Assembly: GCF_900172265.1 (NCBI RefSeq)
Contig: NZ_FWFK01000004.1
Location: 495,884 to 559,883 of the forward strand
From: Roseivivax jejudonensis
GTDB taxonomy: Bacteria > Pseudomonadota > Alphaproteobacteria > Rhodobacterales > Rhodobacteraceae
Length of the DNA: 64,000 nt
Reading direction: 5' to 3'
Shown: one piece after another, positions 8,137-16,356 of the stretch
How the letters are laid out: every line of letters begins with the position of its first letter
How positions within the stretch are numbered: position 1 is the stretch's first letter
Made by a program: the position numbers and the translations under genes
Notes under the pieces: generated by a model
The model's input: the letters and a program-made list of their open reading frames with translations, nothing else
Database searches by the model: none
What the model was told of the DNA's origin: nothing

Positions 8137-9033
8137 TCACGCCTTCGCCCCCTTGCGACGGCTCTTGCGGTCTTCCTCGGGCACCGCGGCGGGATCGGCG
8201 TCGCGCACGAGGCGCTCTTCGCCCGCCAGGCAGACGAAGCGTTGCCCGCGCAGCCGGCCGATCAGGGTCAGCCCGACCTCTCGCGCGATCTCGACGCCCC
8301 AGGCCGTGAACCCCGAGCGCGAGGCCAGCGCGGGGATGCCCATGAGCGCGCACTTGATGACCATCTCGGAGGTGAGCCGTCCGGTCGTGTAGAGGATCTT
8401 GTCCTCTGCCGGCACTCCCTCAAGTGCCATCCAGCCGGCAATCTTGTCGACGGCGTTGTGGCGTCCGACATCCTCCATGTAGACGAGCGGCTGGTCGGCC
8501 TTGCACAGGACCGTGCCGTGAATCGCCCCGGCCTCGAGGTAGAGCGACGGGGTCGTGTTGATCCGAGACGCCAGCGCGTAGAGCCACGAGGTCCGAAGCT
8601 CTGCCGCCGGCAGCGTGACGCCCTCCAGCCCCTCCATCATGTCGCCGAACACGGTGCCGACGGCGCAGCCGGAGGTGCGGGTCTTCTTCTTGACCTTCTC
8701 CTCGTAGGTGGTGGCCGAGGCGGTCCGGACCACGACCGTCTCCAGCTCTTCGTCGTAGGACAGGCCGGTGATCTCCTCGCCGTCGCGCAGCATGCCCTGA
8801 TTGCGCAGGAAGCCGACGGCCAGATATCCCGGGTAATCGCCGATGGTCATCGCCGTCACGATCTCCTGCCCGTTGAGGAAGATCGTCAGCGGACGCTCCT
8901 CGACCACGCGGGTCTCGACCGTGGCCCCGCTCTGATCGGTGCCGGTGACGGCCCGCGTCAGGCGCGGCAGCGCTGGATCGGGGGCGATGAGGTAGGGGGC
9001 GGGTTCTGGCCGGCCGGTCAATTGCATCTCCAT
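8137..9033 (-). CDS. fdhD: Formate dehydrogenase accessory sulfurtransferase FdhD
   Basis: FdhD relays sulfur from the cysteine desulfurase to the molybdenum cofactor before it enters formate dehydrogenase. The 298-residue protein keeps RTSGCAVGT (the essential Cys of the CxxC loop; the second Cys position is Gly here), EDVGRHNAVDKIAGW near residue 195 and TGRLTSEMVIK near 223. The second half carries the cofactor-binding region, including SRSGFTAWGVEIA. The start is uncertain: ATG 9033 or 9027; upstream codons would overlap the divergent azlC control region. First gene of the operon fdhD-deaminase-mobA-mobB-moeA. Confidence 0.94.
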   Translation of the reverse strand: MEMQLTGRPEPAPYLIAPDPALPRLTRAVTGTDQSGATVETRVVEERPLTIFLNGQEIVTAMTIGDYPGYLAVGFLRNQGMLRDGEEITGLSYDEELETVVVRTASATTYEEKVKKKTRTSGCAVGTVFGDMMEGLEGVTLPAAELRTSWLYALASRINTTPSLYLEAGAIHGTVLCKADQPLVYMEDVGRHNAVDKIAGWMALEGVPAEDKILYTTGRLTSEMVIKCALMGIPALASRSGFTAWGVEIAREVGLTLIGRLRGQRFVCLAGEERLVRDADPAAVPEEDRKSRRKGAKA

Positions 9034-9077
9034 TGCGCGCGGACTACGGAGGATAGCGCAGCATGCGAGGGGTAGCC

Positions 9078-9809
9078 ATGGCGACGCGCCGGGTAAAGTC
9101 ACCTTACGGGCGAGGCGTGGTCGACGGCCTCCCCTTCATCTTCGTTGTCGCCCCGTTCGCGCTCCTGTTCGGTGTGGTCGCGACCGAGGCCGGGCTGTCA
9201 ATCTTCGAGGCGCTGGCGTTCTCGGTCGCCGTCATCGCAGGGGCCGCCCAGTTCACGGCGCTCGCGCTCATGACCGAGCATGCACCGGTGATCGTCGTAC
9301 TCGCCTCGGCGCTCGCGGTGAATCTCCGCATGGCGATGTATTCGGCGGCGATGACGCCGCATCTCGGCCATCTGCCGGTGTGGAAGCGGTCGCTGGTGGC
9401 GTATTTCCTCGTCGACCAGACCTACGCGCTCGGCACGCTCGAGTTCGAGGCGCGGCCGAGCCAGAGCGCCGCCGACAAGTTCGCCTATTTCCTCGGAACG
9501 CTGACCCCGATCTGCATTCCGTGGTACATCTTCACCTTCGTCGGCGCTTGGGCGGGCGCGGCGATCCCGACGAATCTCGGCCTCGACTTCGCCGTGCCGG
9601 TGGCGTTCCTGGCGATGATCGGGCCGATGCTCCGGACGCCCGCGCACATGTCGGCAGCGTTCACCGGTGCGGCCGTATCTCTCGCGATGGCCTGGCTGCC
9701 CTACAACCTCGGCCTCATCGCCGGCGGGATCGCAGGCATGGTCGTCGGCGCGCAGGTCGAACTGGTGACGGAGCGGCGCGCCGCGCGGCGCGGGGAGGCC
9801 GGGGCATGA
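9078..9809 (+). CDS. azlC: AzlC-family branched-chain amino-acid exporter, large subunit
   Basis: A 243-residue integral membrane protein of the AzlC/YgaZ family, which with AzlD exports branched-chain amino acids. Hydrophobic segments are spread along the length, with the family's AGAAQFTALAL near residue 54, LAVNLRMAMYSAAM near 80 and YFLVDQTYAL near 110. GAGGGG five bases before the ATG at 9078 decides the start over an upstream ATG at 9063. It is divergent from fdhD with about 44 bases between starts, and its stop overlaps azlD by four bases. Confidence 0.93.
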   Translation: MATRRVKSPYGRGVVDGLPFIFVVAPFALLFGVVATEAGLSIFEALAFSVAVIAGAAQFTALALMTEHAPVIVVLASALAVNLRMAMYSAAMTPHLGHLPVWKRSLVAYFLVDQTYALGTLEFEARPSQSAADKFAYFLGTLTPICIPWYIFTFVGAWAGAAIPTNLGLDFAVPVAFLAMIGPMLRTPAHMSAAFTGAAVSLAMAWLPYNLGLIAGGIAGMVVGAQVELVTERRAARRGEAGA

Positions 9810-10132
9810 TCGAGACGGCAACGCTCTGGACGGTCATCGTCCTCCTCGGCATCGGCAGCTTCGCGCTGCGCTTCGTCTTCCTCGGTTTCGTTGGGGACCG
9901 CCCGTTGCCGCCGTGGCTCCTGCGCCATCTGCGCTATACCGCGGCGGCGATCCTGCCGGCGCTGGTGGCGCCGCTGGTCATTTGGCCACGTGCAACCGAC
10001 GGGGAGACCGATCCGGTCCGTCTGGCGACGGCGATCACCACGCTCGCGGTCGCTTACGGCACGCGCAACGTGCTCGCCGCGATGGGATCGGGCGCGGCGG
10101 TGCTGATCGCCGGGATCTTCTTCTTCAACTGA
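9806..10132 (+). CDS. azlD: AzlD-family branched-chain amino-acid exporter, small subunit
   Basis: A 108-residue membrane protein with three or four hydrophobic segments. RFVFLGFVGDRPLPPWLLRH near residues 23-42 and a C-terminal TRNVLAAMGSG segment match AzlD/YgaH proteins. The start overlaps the azlC stop (ATGA), as expected for the two subunits of one exporter. It ends just before the convergent lipoprotein gene; a GC-rich inverted repeat (8-bp arms, 10139-10160) sits at the junction without a T-run. Confidence 0.92.
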   Translation: MIETATLWTVIVLLGIGSFALRFVFLGFVGDRPLPPWLLRHLRYTAAAILPALVAPLVIWPRATDGETDPVRLATAITTLAVAYGTRNVLAAMGSGAAVLIAGIFFFN

Positions 10133-10146
10133 GGCATTGCGGCGGC

Positions 10147-10785
10147 TCAGCTGCCGCCGCTGGATCCGTCCTCGAAATACGCGTCGACGGCCACGCTCTT
10201 GTCGTCGCTGTCGGTCTCGTAGCGGGTGCGGGTGCTGACGCCCGGCAGAGCGCCGAACTGCTTGGACAGGCGGCTTGGAAAGAAGGTTGGCCGGATCGTC
10301 TCGAACCCCGGCAGCCCCGCCATCACGCTGGCCACGGCATTGGTGCAGAAGCCTTGCCCCACGGTGCCGCGGTCTATCGCCCTGCGCAGCATCGCCTCGG
10401 CCACCTCAGACGGGATTTCGCGACGCTGCACGATGACGTGGTAAGTCTCGCGCGCGTGCGCGGCCTCGTAGAGCTCCGCCAGGTCCGGGGTCATGCCGTA
10501 GATCACGTCGCCCCGCTCGATCATCTGCGGATGCGACACCGACCCTGCCGGATCGAACACGACGCGCTGCGACGCGTTGATCATGATGGAACTGTGCGCC
10601 CCACTGCCGGAGCGGTTGGATACCATCGTAAAGAGCGTGACCGCGGGCGGTCCGTCATGCACGTAGGCCGCACGCGCGACCGCCTCGGGCGGCGCGTCAG
10701 GGGCACCGCCCGGCGGCGCGCAGCCGGCCAGCGCGGACGCCGCGATGAAGGTCAGCGCGGCGGCGCCGCGCGCGAAGCAACGCAT
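10147..10785 (-). CDS. Putative lipoprotein with His/Cys motifs like permuted papain-fold enzymes
   Basis: I do not recognise a named family. The 212-residue protein has a signal peptide ending in a lipobox (SALAGC, Cys at residue 22), so it is likely lipid-anchored in the periplasm. Two short segments suggest a circularly permuted NlpC/P60-like (YiiX-type) cysteine peptidase or amidase: GAHSSIMIN near residue 62 and GFCTNAVASVM near residue 145, with His before Cys as in that family. This is an inference from motif order only. It precedes the cytochrome oxidase subunit IV gene on the opposite side of azlD. Confidence 0.75.
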   Translation of the reverse strand: MRCFARGAAALTFIAASALAGCAPPGGAPDAPPEAVARAAYVHDGPPAVTLFTMVSNRSGSGAHSSIMINASQRVVFDPAGSVSHPQMIERGDVIYGMTPDLAELYEAAHARETYHVIVQRREIPSEVAEAMLRRAIDRGTVGQGFCTNAVASVMAGLPGFETIRPTFFPSRLSKQFGALPGVSTRTRYETDSDDKSVAVDAYFEDGSSGGS

Positions 10786-10798
10786 GACCCGGCCGCGA

Positions 10799-10933
10799 TC
10801 AGGAGGCGAAGAGCGCGAGGAAGATGACGATCGCCAAGATCACGACCACCGAGCGCACGGTGAACGTCACGAAGCCGTCGAACGTCTTTTTCTGGGTCTC
10901 GATATCCATTTCGCCGTGCTTGTGCTCAGCCAT
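10799..10933 (-). CDS. aa3-type cytochrome c oxidase subunit IV
   Basis: A 44-residue single-span membrane protein. The N-terminal part (EHKHGEMDIETQKKTFDGF) and one transmembrane helix match the small subunit IV of Rhodobacter-type aa3 oxidases, about 50 residues. It binds at the lipid-facing side of the oxidase and is not catalytic. The start at 10933 has GGAAGGA at suitable distance; a longer frame to 10993 exists but has no signal. The core oxidase genes are not nearby, which is common for this subunit. Confidence 0.88.
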   Translation of the reverse strand: MAEHKHGEMDIETQKKTFDGFVTFTVRSVVVILAIVIFLALFAS

Positions 10934-11025
10934 CTCCGAAGTCCTTCCCGAAACTGTCCGCGGCGGATTAGCGGATTTGCCGGGCGCTGTCACGCGTCAG
11001 ACGGGCGCCGATTGCCGCACGTCGT

Positions 11026-12066
11026 TCACGTTGCGCGGAAACGCCACGCGCCGTCATCGTCGAGCGTCCGGACCGCGCGCCCGGTATGCCAAAGGTGCAG
11101 GCAGTGCGCCACCGCCTCGACCAGCGCGAGACCGTATTCGCCGCCCCCGATGCGCCGCTTGAACAGCGGCGCGAAGCACTCGCCGGCTGTCTTGGGCTCT
11201 GCCAGGTGCGCCTCCAGCCGGGCCAGCGCGCCATGGTGATTGTCGACCAGCTGCCGCATCCGCATTGGCAGCCCGGTGAAGGGCAGCTTGTGCCCGCCGA
11301 GGACGAGGTGGCGGGCCTCGGCCAGCGCGCCGAGTCGCTCGCACGCCTCCAGCCAGTCGGCCACCGGATCGGCCTCCGGCTCGGTCGCGTAGACGCCGAT
11401 ATTTGAACTGATGGAGGGCAGCATCTGGTCGCCCGCCAACACGAGGTCGTCATCGCGGCTCCAGAACGTCGCGTGCTCGGGGGCGTGACCGTTGCCGATA
11501 TGGACATCCCAGTCGCGGCCACCGATCCGCATCGTGTCGCCTTGCCGGATCCGGGTGAATCCAAGCGGCATCGGATGCACGATGTCGGCGAAGTTGAAGG
11601 GCCGCTCGTTCGCACGCTCCGCCAGTATGTCCGCGTCCATCCCGCAGCGGAGCCAGAAGGTCAGCGTCTCTTCGGGCGGGCGGTCCTGTTCGTCGAGGGT
11701 CAGCATCCGCGCAAAGAGCCAGGCCGTCCGCGTGGTCACGAGCTCCGCGCCGCGCTCCTGGAACCAGCCGGCATTGCCAACGTGATCCGGATGGTGGTGC
11801 GTGACGACGACCCGCGTCACCGGCCGGCCGGCCAACGGGCCGGCCAGCAGCCTTTCCCAGATCGCTGTGCCTCGTTTCGAGTGGAATCCGGTGTCGATCA
11901 GCGTCCAGCCGTCACCATCATCGAGCGCGTAGACGTTCACGTGGTCGAGCTTCATCGGCAGCGGCAGCCGCATCCAGAGCACGCCGTCGGCGATCTCGGC
12001 CGCCGCGCCCTCCTCTGGCGGCTCGCTCCACGGATACCGGATGCCGTCGCCCGCGCCGTCCATCAT
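11026..12066 (-). CDS. MBL-fold metallo-hydrolase
   Basis: A 346-residue metallo-beta-lactamase superfamily hydrolase. The metal-binding motif is THHHPDHVG near residues 89-97, followed by NGHAPEH near 193 and DQMLPSIS near 215; the third site residue is probably GGHKLPF near 258. The C-terminal extension of about 80 residues (LVDNHHGAL onward) is typical of the lactonase/glyoxalase-like branch with a C-terminal winged-helix domain. Substrate unknown. GGAGG lies about 9 bases ahead of the tandem ATG-ATG start. It lies just downstream of the acyl-CoA dehydrogenase gene on the same strand (65 bases) and may be cotranscribed. Confidence 0.9.
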   Translation of the reverse strand: MMDGAGDGIRYPWSEPPEEGAAAEIADGVLWMRLPLPMKLDHVNVYALDDGDGWTLIDTGFHSKRGTAIWERLLAGPLAGRPVTRVVVTHHHPDHVGNAGWFQERGAELVTTRTAWLFARMLTLDEQDRPPEETLTFWLRCGMDADILAERANERPFNFADIVHPMPLGFTRIRQGDTMRIGGRDWDVHIGNGHAPEHATFWSRDDDLVLAGDQMLPSISSNIGVYATEPEADPVADWLEACERLGALAEARHLVLGGHKLPFTGLPMRMRQLVDNHHGALARLEAHLAEPKTAGECFAPLFKRRIGGGEYGLALVEAVAHCLHLWHTGRAVRTLDDDGAWRFRAT

Positions 12067-12130
12067 CGCTCACCGCCTCCGATCGTGGTCGCCCCCGTCG
12101 TGCAACGGCCGGGGGCGGACCGCAAGCCGG

Positions 12131-13846
12131 TCACGCGGCGAGGTCGTCGGGCGTCAGCGCGTAGAGATCCTCGGCCCCGGCACGCGCGTGGGCCAGCAGC
12201 CCCTCGTGCTCGGGCAGGATCCGGGCGATGTAGAACCGGGCCAGGCGCTCGCGTGCGCCACCCGGTTCGGCCATGGCAGCGCGCAGGTGGTAATACCCGC
12301 CGAGCACCCTGGCGAATCCGCGCAGGAATGGCGCCGAGCCCGCAAAGCGGGCATTCAGATCGCCCTGTGCCACCAGCCACTCGACCGTTTCGCGCAGCGT
12401 TTCGGCCGCGTCCCAGACCGGCGCTGCAAGATCCGGCATCGACTCGCGCGCCGTTTCTGCAAATGCCTCGATCTCGTCGAGCAGCGCGAAGGCGGCCTCG
12501 CCCCCGTCGGCCATCTTGCGCGCGACGAGGTCCATCGCCTGGATGCCGTTGGTGCCCTCGTAGATCGCGGTGACCCGCACGTCGCGCAGATACTGCGCCG
12601 CGCCGGTCTCTTCGACGAAGCCCATGCCGCCGTGCACCTGGATCCCAAGATCGGCGACGGCGATGCCGGTGTCGGTGCCGAACGCCTTGGCGATCGGGGT
12701 CAGGAGCGCTGCGCGCGCCTGCCACTCGGCCGTGCCGGAGGCGGTGCTCCGGTCGATCGCCACCGCACAGGCAAGCGTGATGGCCCGCGCCGCGAACGTC
12801 TCGGCTTTCATCGTGGCCAGCATCCGGCGCACGTCGGCATGATCGACGATGGACCCGGTGCCGTTCTCGACCAGCGATTTGCCCTGCTTGCGGTCCATCG
12901 CGTAGGCCAGCGCATGCTGGTAGGCACCCTCTGCGACGCCTACGCCCTGCACGCCGACGCCGAGACGCGCATTGTTCATCATGGTGAACATGGCCTTCAT
13001 GCCGCCATGCTCCGGCCCGACGAGCCATCCCTTGGCCTCGTCGAACTCGAGCACCGCCGTGGGCGAGCCGTGCAGGCCCATCTTGTGCTCGAGGCTCACG
13101 GTGCGGACGCCGTTCGCGGGGCCGACGCCGCCATCTTCGGTCGGCACGTATTTCGGCACCATGAACAGGCTTATGCCCTTCGTGCCGGGCGCCGCGTCGG
13201 GCAGCCGCGCGAGCACGAGGTGGCACACGTTCTCGGCGAGGTCGTGGTCACCCCACGAGATGTAGATCTTCTGTCCCGAGATCCGGTAGGTTCCGTCTTC
13301 GTCCGCTTCGGCTTTCGAACGCAGCGCGCCCACGTCCGAGCCGGCCTGCGGCTCGGTCAGGTTCATCGTCCCGGTCCACTCGCCCGAGATCAGCTTGGGC
13401 AGGTAAAGCGCCCGCATCTCGTCGGAGGCGTGATGCTCCAGCGCCTCGATCTGTCCTTGGGTCAGCAACGGGCAGAGCTGCAGCGCGAGGTTCGCCGACG
13501 ACAGCATGTCGTTCACCGCGGTCGTCATCGCGACCGGCAGGCCCATGCCGCCGTGCTCGGGGTCGGCGGACACCGCCACCCAGCCGCCTTCGGCGATCGC
13601 GCCGTAGGCGGTGTCGAAGCCCGGCGAGGTGCGCACGACCCCGTTCTCGAGACGCGCCGGCGATGTGTCGCCGTTGCGCAGCGTCGGCGCGACGACCTCT
13701 TCGCAGACGCGGCCGGCCTCGACCAGCACCGCCTCCACGGTTTCGGGCGTCGCCTCGGCGAAACGCTCCTCGGCCGCGACAGAAGCCAGATCGACGACGT
13801 GGTCGAAGATGAAACGGAACTCGTTGACAGGGGCGCGATAGGGCAT
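12131..13846 (-). CDS. Acyl-CoA dehydrogenase, DmdC-like subfamily
   Basis: A 571-residue FAD enzyme of the long acyl-CoA dehydrogenase subfamily with a C-terminal extension. It includes 3-methylmercaptopropionyl-CoA dehydrogenase (DmdC) of roseobacters. Visible are GTMNLTEPQAGSDVGAL near residue 155, ISWGDHD near 195, the RLGVGVQGVG stretch near 290 and YEGTNGIQAMD near 430, which carries the predicted catalytic Glu. The N-terminus MPYRAPVNEFRFIFDHVV is characteristic of the subfamily. The start is fixed by AGGAGGAG eight bases upstream. Several paralogues usually occur per genome, so the natural substrate (MMPA-CoA or another medium-chain acyl-CoA) cannot be decided here. Confidence 0.92.
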   Translation of the reverse strand: MPYRAPVNEFRFIFDHVVDLASVAAEERFAEATPETVEAVLVEAGRVCEEVVAPTLRNGDTSPARLENGVVRTSPGFDTAYGAIAEGGWVAVSADPEHGGMGLPVAMTTAVNDMLSSANLALQLCPLLTQGQIEALEHHASDEMRALYLPKLISGEWTGTMNLTEPQAGSDVGALRSKAEADEDGTYRISGQKIYISWGDHDLAENVCHLVLARLPDAAPGTKGISLFMVPKYVPTEDGGVGPANGVRTVSLEHKMGLHGSPTAVLEFDEAKGWLVGPEHGGMKAMFTMMNNARLGVGVQGVGVAEGAYQHALAYAMDRKQGKSLVENGTGSIVDHADVRRMLATMKAETFAARAITLACAVAIDRSTASGTAEWQARAALLTPIAKAFGTDTGIAVADLGIQVHGGMGFVEETGAAQYLRDVRVTAIYEGTNGIQAMDLVARKMADGGEAAFALLDEIEAFAETARESMPDLAAPVWDAAETLRETVEWLVAQGDLNARFAGSAPFLRGFARVLGGYYHLRAAMAEPGGARERLARFYIARILPEHEGLLAHARAGAEDLYALTPDDLAA

Positions 13847-14001
13847 CGTCTCCTCCTTTGGCTCTGAGGCAGGGTCGAGGCACGAGGCACGCACGGCGCC
13901 GCGTCGCCCGACATTCAAAAAATGGCAGGCACGCGCAAAGGCATCAACGAAAACGCGGCGTCACAGCCTCCTGCGACCCGGCGGCACAAGGCCGCGGGCG
14001 C

Positions 14002-14478
14002 TCAGGGACGCGGGCCCTCGCGCGCGAACCGCTCGACCAGGTCCTGCATCTCCGCCATCTCCGGAAAGCGGGCGAAGCTGGCGACCGCATCCACGTGAGC
14101 GAACGGCAGCTTTTCGTCGGTCTGGGTCTCGACGAACGGCGCGGCCCAGGCCGGATCGTCGAGCATGGTGGCCCGCAGGTTCACCATCCCCGGCAGCATC
14201 TCGATGCGCGTGAACATCCAGCTCATGCAGTCCGGGCAGAAGAAATGCGCGATCCCCTCGCCACGCGTGCCGCCGCGCACGGGATCCGCGCCCTGGTGGT
14301 CGAATCCGTCGTCGGGCACCGCGACCGAAAGCGAGAACGCACCACCGGTCATCGCCTGGCAGCCCCGGCAATGGCAGGCCATCGTGACCAGCGGCGGCTT
14401 CGATACCGTGACCGCGACCGCGCCGCAGCGACAGCGTCCGGTCAGCGGGAGCTTCCAATCGGTGGCCGGATCGGTCAT
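14002..14478 (-). CDS. GFA/CENP-V family zinc protein
   Basis: A 158-residue protein with the zinc-binding pattern of the glutathione-dependent formaldehyde-activating (GFA) family: CRCGAV near residue 16, CHCRGC near 35 and FFCPDC near 80. Members bind zinc through these cysteines; most are of unknown reaction, and the formaldehyde-glutathione synthase role is shown for only a few. The gene is on the minus strand 72 bases from the divergent tsaC start. Confidence 0.9.
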   Translation of the reverse strand: MTDPATDWKLPLTGRCRCGAVAVTVSKPPLVTMACHCRGCQAMTGGAFSLSVAVPDDGFDHQGADPVRGGTRGEGIAHFFCPDCMSWMFTRIEMLPGMVNLRATMLDDPAWAAPFVETQTDEKLPFAHVDAVASFARFPEMAEMQDLVERFAREGPRP

Positions 14479-14550
14479 GCCAAGGCTCTCCTGTGTCGGG
14501 CAAACCGCGTTGCCGGTGACCTAGCACGAAACCGCGCCGGAGCGCAGCCC

Positions 14551-15504
14551 ATGAGCCAGACCGAAGAGCTCTCCACATCGCCCGAGGACATCGACCGTGC
14601 GGCCGCCCACTTGCGCGCCGGGCGGCTCGTCGCGTTTCCGACCGAAACGGTCTACGGCCTAGGCGCCGATGCGCGGGACGACCGGGCAGTTGCGGGCATC
14701 TTCGAGGCGAAGGCACGCCCCGCCTTCAACCCGCTGATCGTGCATGTGGCCGACCGGGCTGCCGCCGCGGCGCTGGTCGAATGGTCCGACGCGGCCGAGG
14801 CGCTCGCCGGCGCATTCTGGCCGGGGCCGCTGACGCTTGTGCTTCCGCTCCGCCGCGATGCGGGCATCTCGAAGCTCGCCACGGCGGGCCTCGACACGCT
14901 GGCGGTGCGGATGCCGGCGCACCCGGTGGCGCGCACATTGCTGGCGGCCTTCGGCGGGCCGGTTGCCGCGCCGTCGGCGAACCGATCCGGCCGGATCAGC
15001 CCGACGCGGGCGGCGCACGTGATGCGGGATCTCGAGGGACGGATCGCGGCGGTCGTGGCCGGCGGGCCGTCGGAGGTCGGGCTCGAGTCCACGATTCTCG
15101 GGCTGTCCGGGCCGCCGACCCTGCTGCGCCCCGGCGGCATCTCGGCCGGCGAGATCTCCGCCGCTCTCGGGCAGCCGGTCGCGGAGCGGGCCGCGAACGC
15201 GGCGATCTCGGCGCCCGGCCAGACCGCGTCGCACTACGCCCCGGTGGCGCGCGTTCGGCTCGATGCGACGGAGTGGCGGAAAGACGAGGCCCGGCTCGGG
15301 TTCGGGCGCGTCGCATGCGATCTGAACCTGTCGGCCTCGGGCGATCTGCGCGAGGCCGCGGCCAACCTCTTTGCCCACCTGCACGCGCTCGACGAGAGCG
15401 GTGCACCGGCGATCGCGGTGTCACCGGTGCCGCGGCGTGGGCTCGGTCTCGCGATCAACGACCGGTTGGCGCGGGCGGCGGCGCCGCGCGGCCCCGATAC
15501 CTGA
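14551..15504 (+). CDS. tsaC: Threonylcarbamoyl-AMP synthase (Sua5/YrdC family)
   Basis: Makes threonylcarbamoyl-AMP from threonine, bicarbonate and ATP for the t6A37 modification of ANN-decoding tRNAs. The 317-residue length shows the longer Sua5 type with a C-terminal Sua5 domain, rather than the ~190-residue YrdC. Signatures are FPTETVYGLGADA near residue 29, KARPAFNPLIVHV near 52, FWPGPLTLVLP near 90, SANRSGRISPT near 147, and the linker motif APGQTASHYAP near 221 between the domains. The open frame extends far upstream, but ATG 14551 starts the conserved region. Confidence 0.94.
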   Translation: MSQTEELSTSPEDIDRAAAHLRAGRLVAFPTETVYGLGADARDDRAVAGIFEAKARPAFNPLIVHVADRAAAAALVEWSDAAEALAGAFWPGPLTLVLPLRRDAGISKLATAGLDTLAVRMPAHPVARTLLAAFGGPVAAPSANRSGRISPTRAAHVMRDLEGRIAAVVAGGPSEVGLESTILGLSGPPTLLRPGGISAGEISAALGQPVAERAANAAISAPGQTASHYAPVARVRLDATEWRKDEARLGFGRVACDLNLSASGDLREAAANLFAHLHALDESGAPAIAVSPVPRRGLGLAINDRLARAAAPRGPDT

Positions 15505-15583
15505 TCTGCGCGCGCGAAGGGGTGCATTCCGCCGCGCAGGCAATTAGATCTGGGCCAACCGCAACGCACACGGAGGACGTGCC

Positions 15584-16240
15584 ATGTCCCTGCGCATCAA
15601 CGATGTCATTCCCGACCTGACCGTCGAAACCGATCAGGGCAGCTTCTCGCTGCACGAGTATATCGGTGACAGCTGGGCGATCCTGTTCTCGCACCCCAAG
15701 GACTTCACGCCGGTCTGCACGACCGAATTCGGCGCGGTGGCGCAGCTGGCCGACGAATGGGCCAAGCGCAATACCAAGCCCATCGGCGTGTCCGTCGACA
15801 GCGCCGAGGACCACAAGAAGTGGAAGTCGGACATCGAGGTGGTGAGCCAGGGCGCGAAGGCCGGGTTCCCGATCATCGCGGATGCCGGCCTCGAGGTGTC
15901 CAAGGCGTTCGACATGCTGCCGGCCGAGGCCTACCTGCCCGACGGCCGCACGCCGGACGACACGGCGACCGTCCGCGCGGTCTACATCATCGGGCCGGAC
16001 AAGAAGCTGAAGCTGACGATGACCTACCCGATGAACGTGGGCCGCAACTTCGCGGAGGTGCTGCGCGCGCTGGATGGCCTGCAGACGGCCGCCCAGCACG
16101 GCGTCGCGACGCCCGCCAACTGGAACGTCGGCGACGACGTGGTGATCCCGGCCAGCGTGTCGGCCGAGGACGCGACGACCCGCTTCGGCCAGTACCAGAC
16201 GGTCCTGCCCTACCTGCGGATGACCAAGCTGCCCGGCTGA
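15584..16240 (+). CDS. Peroxiredoxin, 1-Cys (Prx6) type
   Basis: Reduces hydrogen peroxide and organic peroxides. The 218-residue protein has the peroxidatic Cys in DFTPVCTTEFG near residue 45. The long C-terminal domain carries YIIGPDKKLKLTMTYPMNVG near residue 133 and NWNVGDDVVIP, typical of the Prx6/1-Cys class. No clear resolving Cys is present. GGAGG lies ahead of the ATG, and a strong intrinsic terminator follows 25 bases after the stop, so it is probably a single-gene transcript. Confidence 0.95.
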   Translation: MSLRINDVIPDLTVETDQGSFSLHEYIGDSWAILFSHPKDFTPVCTTEFGAVAQLADEWAKRNTKPIGVSVDSAEDHKKWKSDIEVVSQGAKAGFPIIADAGLEVSKAFDMLPAEAYLPDGRTPDDTATVRAVYIIGPDKKLKLTMTYPMNVGRNFAEVLRALDGLQTAAQHGVATPANWNVGDDVVIPASVSAEDATTRFGQYQTVLPYLRMTKLPG

Positions 16241-16264
16241 CGCCCGTTTGCCGGATCGATTCGA

Positions 16265-16295
16265 CGGCGCGGGGGCTGCCTCCGCGCCGTTTTTC
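16265..16295 (+). terminator. Intrinsic terminator after the peroxiredoxin gene
   Basis: A perfect 9-bp stem (ACGGCGCGG paired with CCGCGCCGT) with a 9-base loop is followed directly by a TTTTT run. It stands 25 bases beyond the stop codon. Confidence 0.85.
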
Positions 16296-16356
16296 GTGCC
16301 CTGCCCTTGAATGACGGGGCGCGCCGGGCTCTGATCGCCGCTCGAAAGGAGCGGCG

